DNA of 64,000 bases from Apium graveolens (taxonomy: Eukaryota; Streptophyta; Magnoliopsida; Apiales; Apiaceae): positions 42,754 through 106,753 of the forward strand of contig NW_027418076.1 of assembly GCF_009905375.1 (NCBI RefSeq), given 5' to 3'. Shown one piece after another: positions 33,549 through 45,444 of the stretch. The position numbers and the translations under genes are program-made. How positions within the stretch are numbered: the stretch's first letter is position 1; every line of letters starts with the position of its first letter. Below the pieces are notes generated by a model, which searched no databases, had not been told where the DNA came from, and saw only the letters and a program-made list of their open reading frames with translations.

Positions 33549-35117
33549 ATGGAGAACGATGAACATAGTCGGTGTATATACGAGCCTGAGGAAAAACAGC
33601 ATTTATCAGATTATGAAGATTATGAAGATGAATCACACAACTCTATTCAGGAACAAGATTCTATCACGGATGAAGGCTGTCATGTTGATACATAAGTGCC
33701 TCAAATTGGTATGAAATTTCTTACTAGTGAAGTAGCTTACGATTTTTATAAGATTTTTTCTTTGAAACAAGGAATTGCTACACGAAAATATTCTCTACTA
33801 AATTCAAAGATGGTACAGTTATAAAGAGATATTTTGTGTGTAACAAAAAGGGCTTTAAAGGGCTTGATAAATGAGAGCTGGGGAGGGAAGTAAAACGAAA
33901 GAGAGAAACAAGAGAATTTTGTAAGGCTCATATGAATATTCATCAAACTAATGGAGGAACTTGGTGCATTAGCAGTTTTTATAAAACACATACACATCCA
34001 ATGATTGATTCTCCAAAAAAGAAGGTGCATTTACGTTCACATCATAAATTATGTCACGAAGAACAGGCCAAGATAACCATAGAAGAATATCATAGATGTG
34101 GAATTGGGCCGGTTAAAATTTCTTGTTTGCTGAATGGATCTGGTCAGCCATCTAATAAAATTACTCTACAACAAGTTAGTGATCATCTGAGAATTAGCCG
34201 AAAAAGTAACATTGGGAGATAGTGCGGTATAGTTATAAAAAAGTTTTTGGAGAGACAAGCACAAGATTCTCAATATTATTATGAAATAGAAATTGATGAG
34301 AATCAAGTTTGTAGAAGCATTTTATGGGCAGATGGAAGAGCGAGGAATTCATATATGTTATTTAACGATGTTGTTGTGTTTGACATGACGTACAAAACTA
34401 ATAGTTTTTCGATGTCGTTTGCAACATTTACGGGTGTAAATCATCATATGCAATCCACTTTGTTTGGTTGTGCCCTTTTGGTGGAAGAGCGTGAAGAGAC
34501 TTTTATTTGGTTATTTAAAAATTGGTTAAAATGTAGGTGCAATTATTACAGAACAAGATCCAGCTATCCGTAATGCAATTAAAAAGGTTGAAGCATCGAA
34601 GAATCAAAAATATGTTGGACTATGATGAAAGACAAATACCAACACTATTTTGAAGAGCCTCTGACAGTGAAACCAAAAAGCGAAAAGAAATCTTGGAGAT
34701 GGTTAGAGACCATGCATGGGCAAAGGCATCATTGGGTGCGAGCTTATTTAGGAAAAACCTTTTTTGCAAGTACCTCTATGTTTCTGTATCTTTTTCTATC
34801 GGTCATAGTCTTCCTATTTTGAGCCATATCTTTCTTTTTGTACAAGATGTTTATTTGATAATTTTTACTGCTCATGCTGCTACTTTTATTTGTTAACTAT
34901 GAATCAAACAAAATTTATAACTATTGCAGGTATGAAATCCATTAAAAGAAGCGAGAGTATGAATGTCTTTTTTGAACGATTTATTTATAGTACTACTGTA
35001 TTGTCCAAATTTATTGATCAGTATGACGTAGCTATTGATGATCATGCAGGACAGGTTTGTACCAGATTGGTTTTCAAAAAATTTATAGAAGAATTTAGAT
35101 TAATATTTCATTTATAG
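33549..35117 (+). pseudogene. FAR1-type MULE transposase, copy A
   Basis: An acidic N-terminus (DYEDYEDESHNS) precedes a TAA 49 codons in. The FAR1 DNA-binding domain follows (PQIGMKFLTSEVAYDFYK, later GGTWCISSFYKTHTHPM), then the transposase core (ILWADGRARNSYMLF, VVVFDMTYKTN, FTGVNHHMQSTLFGCALL). After that come a frameshift at WLKCR, a Glu where other family members have the second Asp (ITEQD), and a deletion of about 120 bp. A 160-bp intron (34770-34929, GT...AG) splits the stretch HHWVRAYLGKTFFA and MKSIKRSESMNVFFERF. FAR1-family transposases bind the inverted repeats and cut by a DDE mechanism. This copy cannot make enzyme. Confidence 0.88.
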
Positions 35118-36561
35118 AAGGCTGTTATGTTGATACATAAGTGCCTCAAATTGGTATGAAATTTCATACTAGTGAAGTAGCTTACGATTTTTATAAGATT
35201 TTTTCTTTGAAACAAGGATTTCCTACACGAAAATATTCTCTACTAAATTCAAAGATGGTACAGTTATAAAGAGATATTTTGTGTGTTATAAAAAGGGCTT
35301 TAAAGGGCTTGATAAATGAGAGTTGGGGAGGGATGTAAAACGAAAGAGAGAAACAAGAGAATTTTGTAAGGCTTATATGAATATTCATCAAACTAATGGA
35401 GGAACTTGGTGCATTAGCAGTTTTTATAAAACACATACACATCCAATGATTGATTCTCCAAAAAAGAAGGTGCATTTACGTTCACATCATAAATTATGTC
35501 ACGAAGAACAGGCCAAGATAACCATAGAAGAATATCATAGATGTGGAATTGGGCCGGTTAAAATTTCTCGTTTGCTGAATGGATCTGGTCAGCCATCTAA
35601 TAAAATTACTCTATAACAAGTTAGTGATCATCTGAGAATTAGCCGAAAAAGTAACATTGGGAGAAAGTGCGGTGTAGTTATAAAAAAGTTTTTGGAGAGA
35701 CAAGCACAAGATTCTCAATATTATTATGAAATAGAAATTGATGAGAATCAAGTTTGTAGAAGCATTTTATGGGCAGATGGAAGAGCGAGGAATTCATATA
35801 TGTTATTTAACGATGTTGTTGTGTTTGACATGACATACAAAACTAATAGTTTTTCGATGTCGTTTGCACCATTTACGGGTGTAAATCATCATATGCAATC
35901 CACTTTGTTTGGTTGTGCCCTTTTGGTGGAAGAGCGTGAAGAGACTTTTATTTGGTTATTTAAAAATTGGTTAAAATGTAGGTGCAATTATTAAAGAACA
36001 AGATCCAGCTATCTGTAATGCAATTAAAAAGGTTGAAGCATCGAAGAATCAAAAATATGTTGGACTATGATGAAAGACAAATACCAACACTGTTTTGAAG
36101 AGCCAATGACAGTGAAACCAAAAAGCGAAAAGAATTCTTGGAGATGGTTAGAGACCATGCATGGGCAAAGGCATCATTGGGTGCGAGCTTATTTAGGAAA
36201 AACCTTTTTTGCAAGTACCTTTATATTTCTGTATCTTTTTCTATCGGTCATAGTCTTCCTATTTTGAGCCATATCTTTCTTTTTGTACAAGATGTTTATT
36301 TGATAATTTTTACAGCTCATGCTGCTACTTTTATTTGTTAACTATGAATCAAACAATATTTATAACTATTGCAGGTATGAAATCCATTAAAAGAAGCGAG
36401 AGTATGAATGTCTTTTTTGAACGATTTGTTCATAGTACTACTGTATTGTCCGAATTTATTGATCAGTATGACGTAACTATTGATGATCATGCAGGACAGG
36501 TTTGTACCAGATTGGTTTTCAAAAAATTTATAGAAGAATTTAGATTATTATTTCATTTTTG
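33672..36561 (+). repeat. 1,445-bp tandem duplication inside the MULE
   Basis: 33672-35116 is repeated at 35117-36561 with very few differences, and the 120-bp deletion and the intron are in both units. Copy 3 of the MULE has a single unit, so the duplication arose in this copy after the block multiplied. Confidence 0.9.
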
Positions 36562-36988
36562 GCATAAAAATGTTAAAGGAGAGGGAGAGAATTCAACTTA
36601 TGAAGTGACCTTTGACTATAAAAATAAACTTCTATCACACATGGTTGATGTTAATACATCAGATTTCAATTTTGTGTGTACTTGTGCAAAGTTTGAAAAT
36701 GCAGGTCTGTTGTGCAAGCACGTGTTATATCTTATAAAACAAAAATTCTTCATGAAGACAATTCTTGAGAAGTATATCTTACGAAGATGGACACTAAGTT
36801 TCCGATACACTACTTATGAATGGGTTATAACACGTGACTCTAAACTAGAAGAATATAATAACCTCCTATTAGTTGTCCATTTTTCCCTTCCATTTGTTGG
36901 TTTACCATTTTTATATTGTAAAGTTTGCAGATGCTGGACAAATGAATACCCTGGAAAAATAATTCTATCATTAGTTGTTTTTCTATAG
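35117..36988 (+). pseudogene. FAR1-type MULE transposase, copy B with SWIM finger
   Basis: Repeats copy A without the N-terminal start and continues beyond it. After the intron (36215-36374), one frame runs 217 codons from 36335 to 36988. It carries KSIKRSESMNVFFERF, then the SWIM zinc finger (FVCTCAKFENAGLLCKHVLYL), which in MULE and FAR1 proteins follows the transposase core. The last 60 residues lie past the usual end of the domain. Stops match copy A (TAA at the same codon), with extra ones near 35315 and 35614. Confidence 0.85.
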
Positions 36989-37111
36989 TAGTTGTGAGTG
37001 TATTATATGCGGGATTAGAGAGAATACTCAACAACGTCGTATTTTTATAACCTGAGGTCCCGAGGCCCCATTTTCTCTATATAGAATTTATTTAGTGACT
37101 GTCTAACATGT

Positions 37112-37891
37112 TTGATATGTCTGTCTTATCTGTTAATAATATTGAGGTTATTGAGTCTGATGTTTTTTTTTGGTGAGGGTCATAAGTCATTTGGTTCATT
37201 TCCTGAGTCTCCCCATTATGTTTTTGATCCTGATCAAGAAGACTCAGTTTTATTGAAATCGTTGTTGTCAAAAGTTTCTGAAAACAACAAACTTTTGGAG
37301 TCTCTTAAAACTCAGTCTGCTTCTATTGAGTCTTTGGCATACCTGACTTCACAAGTCGGAATGATGCGTGCTTCTTATGAGGTGTTTAATATATCTGTCA
37401 CTACTTCTCTTTAGTCAATAAATGCAAAGTTGGAGATTTTACATGTCCATGATAAGAAGATGAGTAAGGCTATAGATTTTGAGTTTGGTGCGTTGCATGA
37501 GGGCATGGTTACCACTGCTAAGACCTGGAAAGAAGAATTTGTCAAGCTTTTCTATCAACTTGGTACAGAAACCAAGTACATATCTCAGCAGGTCTCTACT
37601 CGAAGCATGCCATGGCACCAGAAAAAGGACTAGCTTGGTGATTTGACTCTGGCCGAGATTACTTTCCCTTTGCCCCTGCCTACAGTTCCTCCACCTGAAG
37701 CTTTTGGGATGACCCGTGTTGTCTATCACTAACATATCTTGGAATAGCTTCGCAAAAGGGATGGGAAAGCTCCTGATAAAGGCCTGTTGGACAAGCTTTT
37801 CACTGAGTATGGTGCTCCTCCAGCCTCCCACAACAAGGGAAAGAGAAAGACTCGAGATTCTGTTCCTGTCGAAGTTGATGATTCTTACTAG
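37112..37891 (+). pseudogene. Sirevirus third-frame relative, C-terminal half
   Basis: Matches residues about 245-490 of the frame at 4878-6353: SFPESPHYVFDP, ESLAYLTSQVGM, KAIDFEFGALHEGMV, WKEEFVKLFYQLGTETKYISQQ. The two differ at many residues yet keep the same order and length. Breaks are visible as an in-frame TAG at about 37412, another stop at about 37631, and a shift near 37730. Confidence 0.85.
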
Positions 37892-38277
37892 ATTTTCTAT
37901 CCACCTTTTATGCTGATGAGGGGGGGAAATTCATAGTTATTTATGAGTATTAATCAATTTCTATCTCAGACGATTGCTTCACCTGTTTAGCATTTCTTTA
38001 AGACTTGGTTTTTGTTTGTGATGGTTTGATTGGGTAGCACTGGTTTATGTGCTGAATTACGTGATGAAAAAAGATATTCTGAATTAATGAATAAAAATCT
38101 TTAACTTTCTCATTTGATAATCCATAGGTTTCATTTGCATATTAATATGATTATCATTTCATTGTTGCACATATACACTGTTATTATCTAACATTGTGCA
38201 ACAGGTGATTAAAGTATTTTTTGATAGGGGGAGCATAGCATTTCTTCACCGTTGGCATCATCATAAAAGCGGGAGAA

Positions 38278-39133
38278 TGTTAGTCCGAGGTTTCTGATGA
38301 TGCATTATTCCTCGAAGAATTCTACAGCAAATCAGATTGGTTAGATTGTTAGTTAATTAAATAAGTATTAGAGTTTTATTTAATGTTAACTTAGTTAACA
38401 GGATAATCTTTGACTTATTTTTTCTAAACAAACTCTATCTTGGATAAACTTCATCTATTTCAAATCTCCTTATCTTTACCAAGTTTATCTTCTCTTGTAA
38501 CAAACTAACCGATTGTTTTTAACATACTTATTCAAATATTTTCAAACTTGAGCTTATCTCGTATTATCTTTAAAATAATTTGAAATACAATCATATCCGT
38601 TAAGTTTCACTATATATAACCGACTTGATGTTTTTCCAGAAAAAAAAACTCTCTGCATTTTCCATCTTACTCTTTTCTGAGAAAAACACTCTCTTAATTA
38701 AATACAATGCTTATCCAGTTAATTAAGAGATATAGTCGAGTTGTAATCTTTCACATTCTATTCTTTGTACTCGAAAGGTGTATTGTATCACTTGTCCCGG
38801 GTTGTGGGAGGTTGATTACAAGAGCAAGGCCAAGTAGCTGTGTGCTAGGTAGCTGTGTGCTAGGAAAAGGTTTCTTTCAAGTGGGACAAGTTTGGCATGG
38901 GGACTCGGATGTATACCATAGACTAGGTATAGGGGCCGAAGCAAGTGAAAAACTATTGGTGTTCTTGCATTATTTTATTTCGAGCATTACACGTTTAATT
39001 TTCTACAATTTACATTCTGTTGTTAAATAGGGTCTGTCTGATATAGATACAGTCTGTCTCATTTGCAATAGAGACTGTCGCATTTGTGAACAGTCATACT
39101 TTAACTGTAATTCGATTATGCCTACGAATTTCA
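38278..39133 (+). repeat. LTR of the truncated Sirevirus
   Basis: 856 bp, starting right after the tract AAAAGCGGGAGAA. It shares blocks with the LTRs of the 3445-13072 element (reverse orientation), such as CACTTGTCCCGGGTTGTGGG, and repeats of the GAGACTGTC-type word near its end. Confidence 0.85.
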
Positions 39134-41545
39134 CTCAACACTATGGAGAATTATTGGTGACTTGTAATGCTGAGGAAAGGGAAGATAAAAGATGAGAAAT
39201 CATCTAGTCAGAGGTTATTGCATATATGACAAAAAGATGTAAATGGGATGGGGTTGAGGGGAGAGATGAATAGAGATAGTTAACATTAACATAAAATAAA
39301 TACTTTTTTTTGGTTACCATATTAGTGGTTTTATATCAAAAATTGTATATATCAATTATTTTCTCTTACTATAAGTACGTGACAATATATTTAATAATTA
39401 TAGATATTTTAATTATTATAAAAATATTGATATTTGTCATCAAATTTGATATTTTTCTTTAAAACCTATCAATGATATTTGATCAAATAATTGGCAACAT
39501 ATACCATATGTCACATTGGTACCATTATTTAGATGCACTATAAAATTTATGAATTAAATATTAAAAAAATGTCAACTAAAAAATGTATGGATCATGAAAA
39601 TTCATTTGTCTTATTAAATAAATTATATATACTCATGTCATACTTTAATTATTATATATAAATGGTTATTATAATTATTATTTACACAAAGTCTTCATTG
39701 TTACTACAATTATCATCTAGAAAGAGGTTATTGCAGTTATGACAAAAAGATGTAAATAACATGTTTACTAGGTCAAGATATATCAAAAAATATATATATC
39801 AATTATTTTCTCTTATTATAAGTAAGTAACAATATATTTAATAATTATACTTATTTTAATTATTATAAAAATATTTTAGTTTGTCATCAAATTCAATATT
39901 TTCCTTCAAAACCTATAGCTCATATTTGATCACACAATTAGGTAACATATACCATATGTCACATTTGTACCATTATTTAGATGCACTAAAAAAATTTACT
40001 AATTAAATATTAAAAAAGATGTCAACTAAAAAATGTATGCACTAAGCATGCATGTAAGTCATGCTTTGTCTTATTAAATAACTTGTGTAAACTAATGTCA
40101 TACTTTTATTACTATATTTAAATGATTCAAATGAGTTCAAATTGACAACAATATAATAAAATAAGGTGTTTATATGTATATAAGTACAATACAAACTTTT
40201 AATAACAATTAGTGTTCCTTGACTCATCAATAATATTTTTTAACACAATATCACATATTTTTAACAAACTAACACACACTATGTTTAACTACTGATTTCA
40301 CTCTAATGGGTATCTGCTTCTAATTATGCATTGCAAATGCAAAACCTTGCCAGTATAGCAATAATTATAGGCAAAAAAACATACTAATATTATATTGCAG
40401 TCAAACATGCCCATGGAATCTATTGAACATGTGAAGAGATATTGAACAAGGGACTGGAAAAATAATTATGGTTAACAATAAAAAATGTTAAAGACTTAAA
40501 TTCAAATAAAAATTAAATGTTAAAAACTGCAAATATTTTTAAAGCAACCGCCAAGGATAGCCCTCATCCATGAGAAAAATAAGGAATATCATATGATTTA
40601 AGTTTAATGTCAAATCTTGGAGAACATATAAAAATATTTGAATATTGACCAATGCCAGAGAAAAAATTACTCATTACTCCTTACAAACAGAAACCATAAC
40701 AATTAGAGTTAAAGTAATAATAACTCATGGAATTTAGAACATGCTCCTGTGCATAACTAGTCAATTAAAGTAATGAATAGACATGTCCATTAAAATTAAC
40801 ATCACCAATTTACTGCCCATAATTGTTTTTTATAAAAGTGAACTTAGACCAAAATATAAATGTATACACTAATTCATTTGGCGCAAGCATGCAAAGTAAT
40901 ATATTTTATTAGAAACATTTACTAGATCACAAACTCCAAGTTTTGTATTAATTAAAAATTGTGAAATTAAGTATATAAGTAAAGATCATATTAAAAACAC
41001 TTACTACTTAATACTAGTGGCAAGTGTTGAAAATAGTTTAAAAATAGTGGGCAAGAGTTGTATATATATCATTGAATTATAAGCAAATCAATAAATGCAG
41101 ACATTCACTTAAAAATAGATTGGTAACAATTTCATATTCCAAAATTTAGATTAGAGTTTACAGGTCATACCTCTCAATTAATATTAGTAACAATTAATAA
41201 TAATAATAATAATAATAATTAATATTATTGTTAATATTATTAAGAGTAGTGCTAATTGGTCTTAGACTTTTTTAAAATTTTATATAAGATTAAAAATTTA
41301 CGTTATTAATTTTTAAAATTATAACCTTAAGCACTAAAATCAATCTATGTAGTTATTTTGAAGATGATAAGTAAAGTAAGACGGGAGATAATATTTTTTA
41401 CAGTATTCAAATTTTATATGTTACATAAAATATAACTATAATTCTCTACAAGATATCATGTGTTAGTATAATAAAATGGTTTAGTGTGAATTTAAGTTCC
41501 AAAAATGTAACCTCACTTTCATGATTTCATATACTAGCCACAAAA
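39134..41545. repeat. Segment P, copy resuming after the Sirevirus fragment
   Basis: Closely matches 1210-3439 plus 13078-13205, but without the 9.6-kb element, so it shows the empty site near 41420. TAA array at 41195-41240. No gene. Confidence 0.72.
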
Positions 41546-42669
41546 ATATTTTACAAATAAATGGAAATAAAGAGAAATTCTCTGGTGAGCAAAAAAGAGA
41601 CGGGGAAAGAAAAAAAAATTATAAAAGTATAAATATAATTTTGTACAAGAAATTATATATTACCAAAATATGACGCCATGATAAGGTCGAAATACATGTT
41701 TTTTATTTAAAATGTAACGCCTTCTACAAGTTTTTACTTTCAAAGTAATGCCCCAATAATTGTTACTAAATGTCGTGTCAAACATAAGTTACCAACACAT
41801 AAAGCTTTTTTGATGGTTATATTCCACCAGGCACGTGATTAAAAAACTACATTCAACTGTTTTGTAATCATACTTCTCAAAAAGATGTTTTCATGGGAAA
41901 TGTTAAGAGAGATTATTTGGTGAGCCAGAGAAGACCTTCAGAGCAAGAAGAAGAAGAAGAAAAAGTTATCATCTTTAAAAATATATGTATGTTTACATTT
42001 AGTTTTTTTTCATCCTCGCTAAATTATGTCCTGTCATGCAATTATAAATTTGATAAACAATTAAGAAAATGCTCAGTACTTGAAAGGTAAGACCATATAC
42101 AAGAGTACAATATTATTCTATACCATTTGTGTGTTATAAAATATTTAGTTATCACTAAAATAATATACATATAACCTTTATCCACATAAATCCTTCCATG
42201 GATAACTTATTTAATTTTTTCTAAATACCATATGTAAACTTCGGAAAATAGGTTATATAGTGGCAAAAATTGTTGAAATATACGCTAATATTACAAATTA
42301 ACATAAAGGCATGTGATGAGTACGTTTTGCAAAATGGTTACATATAATTTATCTTAGACAAAAGTAATTTTGAATTTAACACATTACATAAAATTAAAAT
42401 TTCTGATCTCTAATTTTTTGGTTAACATAGCTTACACATGAATAATGATTTTAGTAGATTACTCTAGTTTTTATTGATTTAATTGGAGTTTATGATTTGA
42501 CTCCTTTTGTGTTTAACTTTGATATATATTGAAAAATAAATCAATTGAGTGCCAAAGCTAGTGAGTACTTCACATTATTAGGTATAATAAGAATATGAAA
42601 AATTAAAATTGGGTGATGTTTTATTTTATGGCTCTATTTTGCTAGGCCTAATTGTGTTGTAACAATTAG

Positions 42670-42985
42670 GTCAGCCGTCATGATCCTGGAAACCAAAGGA
42701 ACAAAAGATTTTCAAATAGACCCGCTGTCGATGATTGGACCCAGTTCTTATCACCAAGAGATCAATACAACCAAGAAGATTTTAGAATAAATTATGACAA
42801 TGCTAAGTTTTATGGCATCATGTCAATTGGTGAAGATGACATACATAAAAGCATAACATGCATTAAAGGTATCAACTACCAATCATGGTAATTAAAAACT
42901 AAATCACATTTTCTTTAAATCACAACATGACAAAAGTGAAGACAGTGTTTGTCCAGTTTTCCTTTCTTTGCATGAAGGGTATGTA
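42670..42985 (+). pseudogene. YTH-domain gene fragment, copy 2
   Basis: This is the cleanest copy. After an acceptor-like TTAG, one frame reads through VDDWTQFLSPRDQYNQEDF, NYDNAKFYGIMS and GEDDIHKSI with no stop for about 70 codons. A CPSF/YTH-like C-terminal piece (LSSFPFF in a shifted frame) follows after a break. Confidence 0.68.
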
Positions 42986-44159
42986 AAGTTCTATTAGAGG
43001 AGTATTATATATATTATTATTGACATATTTGTATTTCAGTAAAATAAGTGTCTCCTAATATTTCTTGTCTTTTATATCAGCATAGGAGTGGGCACTTTTA
43101 CTATATGCCACAACTGTTACAAAATGTCATGTCAAACAAAAGTTACCAAAACATAACGCTTTTTTGATGGTTGTATATAATAGCATATCCTTAAAAAACT
43201 ACATAAAAGTTTTTTAATCATTTCGCTCCGAAAGATTCTTAGAAAGATGCTTTGATGGGAAATGTTTAAGAGAGATTATTTGATGAGTCAGAGGAGACCC
43301 TTGAGAGCAAGAAGAAGAAGAAAAGGTTATCATCTTTCTTTAAAATATATATTTACATTTAGTGTTCATTTTTCATCCATAAGATGAGCTAAATTGTATC
43401 ATGTCATGTATTTTTACCCAGGAAATGCAATTATAAATTTGATAAATAATGAAGACAATTGTTCAAGTACTTCAAAGGTATGACCCTGTACGAGAGTACA
43501 ATATTATTGTACACCATTTCTCTATTATGGAATATTTTGTTATCAGAAAAATAATAATCATATAATCTTTATTCACATTAATCCTTTCATAGATAACTTA
43601 TTTATTTTCTTCTAAATACCATATGTAAACTTCGGAAAATAGATTCTATAGTGGCAAAAAATGTTGAAATATATGTAAGTATTACAAATTAACAAAAAGG
43701 CATAGTAAACTTTTGATAATTATGAAATACATGTGATGAGTATGTCTTGCAAAATGGTTACATATAATTTAACTTAGACCAATGTAATTTTCAATTTATC
43801 ATATTACGTGAAATTAAATTTTTGGATCTTTAATTTTTTTATTAAGATAGCTTACAAGAATATATTGATTTTTAGTAGATTACTCACCAAATAACAGGTT
43901 TTTTTATTGATTTCATTAGACTTGGTGATTTGACTCGTTTTGTGTTCAACTTTGATATATATTTGAAAAATAAATCAATTGAGTGCCAAGAGTAGTAAGT
44001 ACTTCAGATTCTTCTCTATAATAAGTCCCTATATTTGTTTAAGATGATTTTATGATATGGGTGGGTTATGGTTTTATTTTATAGCTCTATTTTGCTAGGC
44101 CTGATTCTGCTGACAACTATAAATTTTTTGTGAGGTGGTGTAGTTAATTTCTGGTTGTA

Positions 44160-44310
44160 GGTCAGCCGTAGTGATACTCAAAACCAAGGGAACAAACGAT
44201 TTTCATATAGAACGGGTGTGGATGATTGGACGCAGATCTTATCACTAAGAGATGAATACAACCAAGAAGGTTTTAGAAGAAATTATGACAATGCTAAGTT
44301 TTCTGGCATC
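44160..44310 (+). pseudogene. YTH-domain gene fragment, copy 3 (cut by L1)
   Basis: Open for about 50 codons after GGTTGTAG: SRSDTQNQGNKRFSYR, then DDWTQILSLRDEYNQEGF and NYDNAKFSGI. It ends where L1 sequence begins. Confidence 0.65.
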
Positions 44311-44618
44311 AAAAGTCCTCATGCAAATTTTATCAAAAGTCCTGACTAATTGGTTGAAATCTTGTTTGAATTCAATTATCTCGGATAAGTAAAGTGCTTT
44401 TGTATACGATCGGTTATTAACGGATAATATTTTGATAGAATATGAAAAAAATCATTACATTCTTAGAAAAACATAGGGAAATCTACGAATTACATGATTT
44501 AAAATTAAGTTTTCAAAAGCATATGATATGATTGAGTGGAGTTTCATCAAAAAAATGATTATTAAGTTCGGGTTTTATCAAAGATGGATCAACAAAGTCA
44601 AGACTTTTGTTGCAAGTG
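44311..44618 (+). pseudogene. L1-type LINE RT fragment, left part
   Basis: Reads NWLKSCLNSIIS, SAFVYDRLLTDNILIEYE, then KAYDMIEWSFI and FGFYQRWI: the start of the L1 reverse transcriptase, including the A motif (KAYD). Two stops are visible. The copia element splits it from its continuation at 46678. Confidence 0.82.
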
Positions 44619-44977
44619 TTTCTTCAAGGATTCTTACCTGCAATCTTATATGTATTTTAAGTGTATAATGTATAAAACTGAGAAAAAATGTAAACACACA
44701 GTATATGCACGTCCAAGACCCACAGTTTATTAATGACTCTAATCAAAGATATAAAGAGCGACAAAAGTTAAAATGCTAGAAAGTAGAAACAGAAAAGGAA
44801 AACTCGTGGAGCACTACTACCACTAGACTCGATCCTATAAAAACTCAACTGCTAGCACGACTCAGTCTCACACGACTAGTTCAATGGCTAAGACTTTCAG
44901 ATAAACTAAAATAGATAATTTATTAACAACAAAATTCAGATTAAAAGCTAACATTCTCCCCCATAATCTGAATTATG

Positions 44978-45300
44978 TTAGACCAGATTCTTGACTCCCA
45001 ATAAGCTCTGCATTCTTTCAAAGATCCATAAATAATCACCCTTCAGAACTACTATATTTCCCCTTTCAGACAGTTTCCCCAAGCTGATAATATTACTGCA
45101 AGGACATGGAATATAATATACCTTATGTAAGATACATTCATCCCCGTTCTTGCACCTGAGAGTGATTGAACCATTTCCTTTAATTTGCACCGTCGAGCCA
45201 TCTCCAAAGCTTACCATGACACTAATTCCTTCATTTAGTTCAGAAAACTTCGACTTGTATCCCTTCATATGATTACTTGCACTATTATCAAGATACCATA
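44978..45300 (-). pseudogene. Copia protease fragment
   Basis: Reads WYLDNSASNHMKGYKSKF, then VSFGDGSTV and NIISLGKL, the copia aspartic protease region. The active site is DNS instead of D-S/T-G, so activity is doubtful. The frame ends near the polypurine tract, with integrase and RT deleted. Confidence 0.82.
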
Positions 45301-45444
45301 GATTGGACTCCGCTTATTTTTTATCACAGTTGGTCGAGAGTGCAGGAATTACTAGTTTTTTGTTAAACAACATTACATCTCCTTCTTCTTTATCATATTT
45401 GGCCAATAACAAAACCGATTCTTCGTCCTCCACTTGTGTAATAT

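Larger units (their letters stand above)
33309..37086 (+). mobile_element. Mutator-like element (MULE), copy 2, with target duplication
   Basis: The element spans 33318-37077. It is flanked by TATATATAA (left) and TATATAGAA (right), 9-bp duplications differing at one base. The ends are inverted: GAGAAAACGGGGC on the left and CCCCATTTTCTC on the right, with a second matching block GGTTATAAAAATACGACGTC/T about 40 bp inward. Terminal inverted repeats with 9-bp duplications are the mark of Mutator-like elements. Inside is a FAR1/FHY3-type transposase, broken and partly duplicated in tandem. Confidence 0.9.
29277..37102 (-). mobile_element. Element L, copy 2, with nested MULE and SINE
   Basis: Left LTR 29277-31098, internal region 31099-31375, right LTR from 31376 to the MULE at 33318. 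After the MULE only 16-25 bases of LTR remain before the Sirevirus fragment at 37103. The left LTR contains a 107-bp tandem duplication (30745-30958), which lengthens it to 1.82 kb. The right LTR has a tandem duplication of about 65 bp (around 31491-31615) and the SINE. The internal region has the same primer-site-like word and polypurine tract as copy 1 and no genes. Confidence 0.8.
37103..39133 (+). mobile_element. 5'-truncated Sirevirus fragment with 3' LTR
   Basis: A second, older member of the 3445-13072 family on the plus strand. It keeps the end of the third frame, two polypurine tracts (37918-37930 and 38264-38277) and one LTR (38278-39133, TGTTAG...TTTCA). Gag and pol are absent. On its left the host LTR of L stops after TTTAGTGACTGT, and on its right the host resumes at CTCAACACTATGGAG. 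The unbroken paralogue (about 398-1205) shows that roughly 800 bp of host DNA is missing, so element and host were trimmed together. Confidence 0.85.
41545..44310. repeat. Segment R in two diverged tandem copies
   Basis: The first copy runs to about 43108 and the second starts at GTTACAAAATGTCATGTCAAAC and runs to 44310. Each holds the same exon-like words (CAGTACTTGAAAGGTA near 42075; AAGTACTTCAAAGGTA near 43465) and a YTH-type fragment. The second is cut short by L1 sequence at 44311. Confidence 0.68.
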
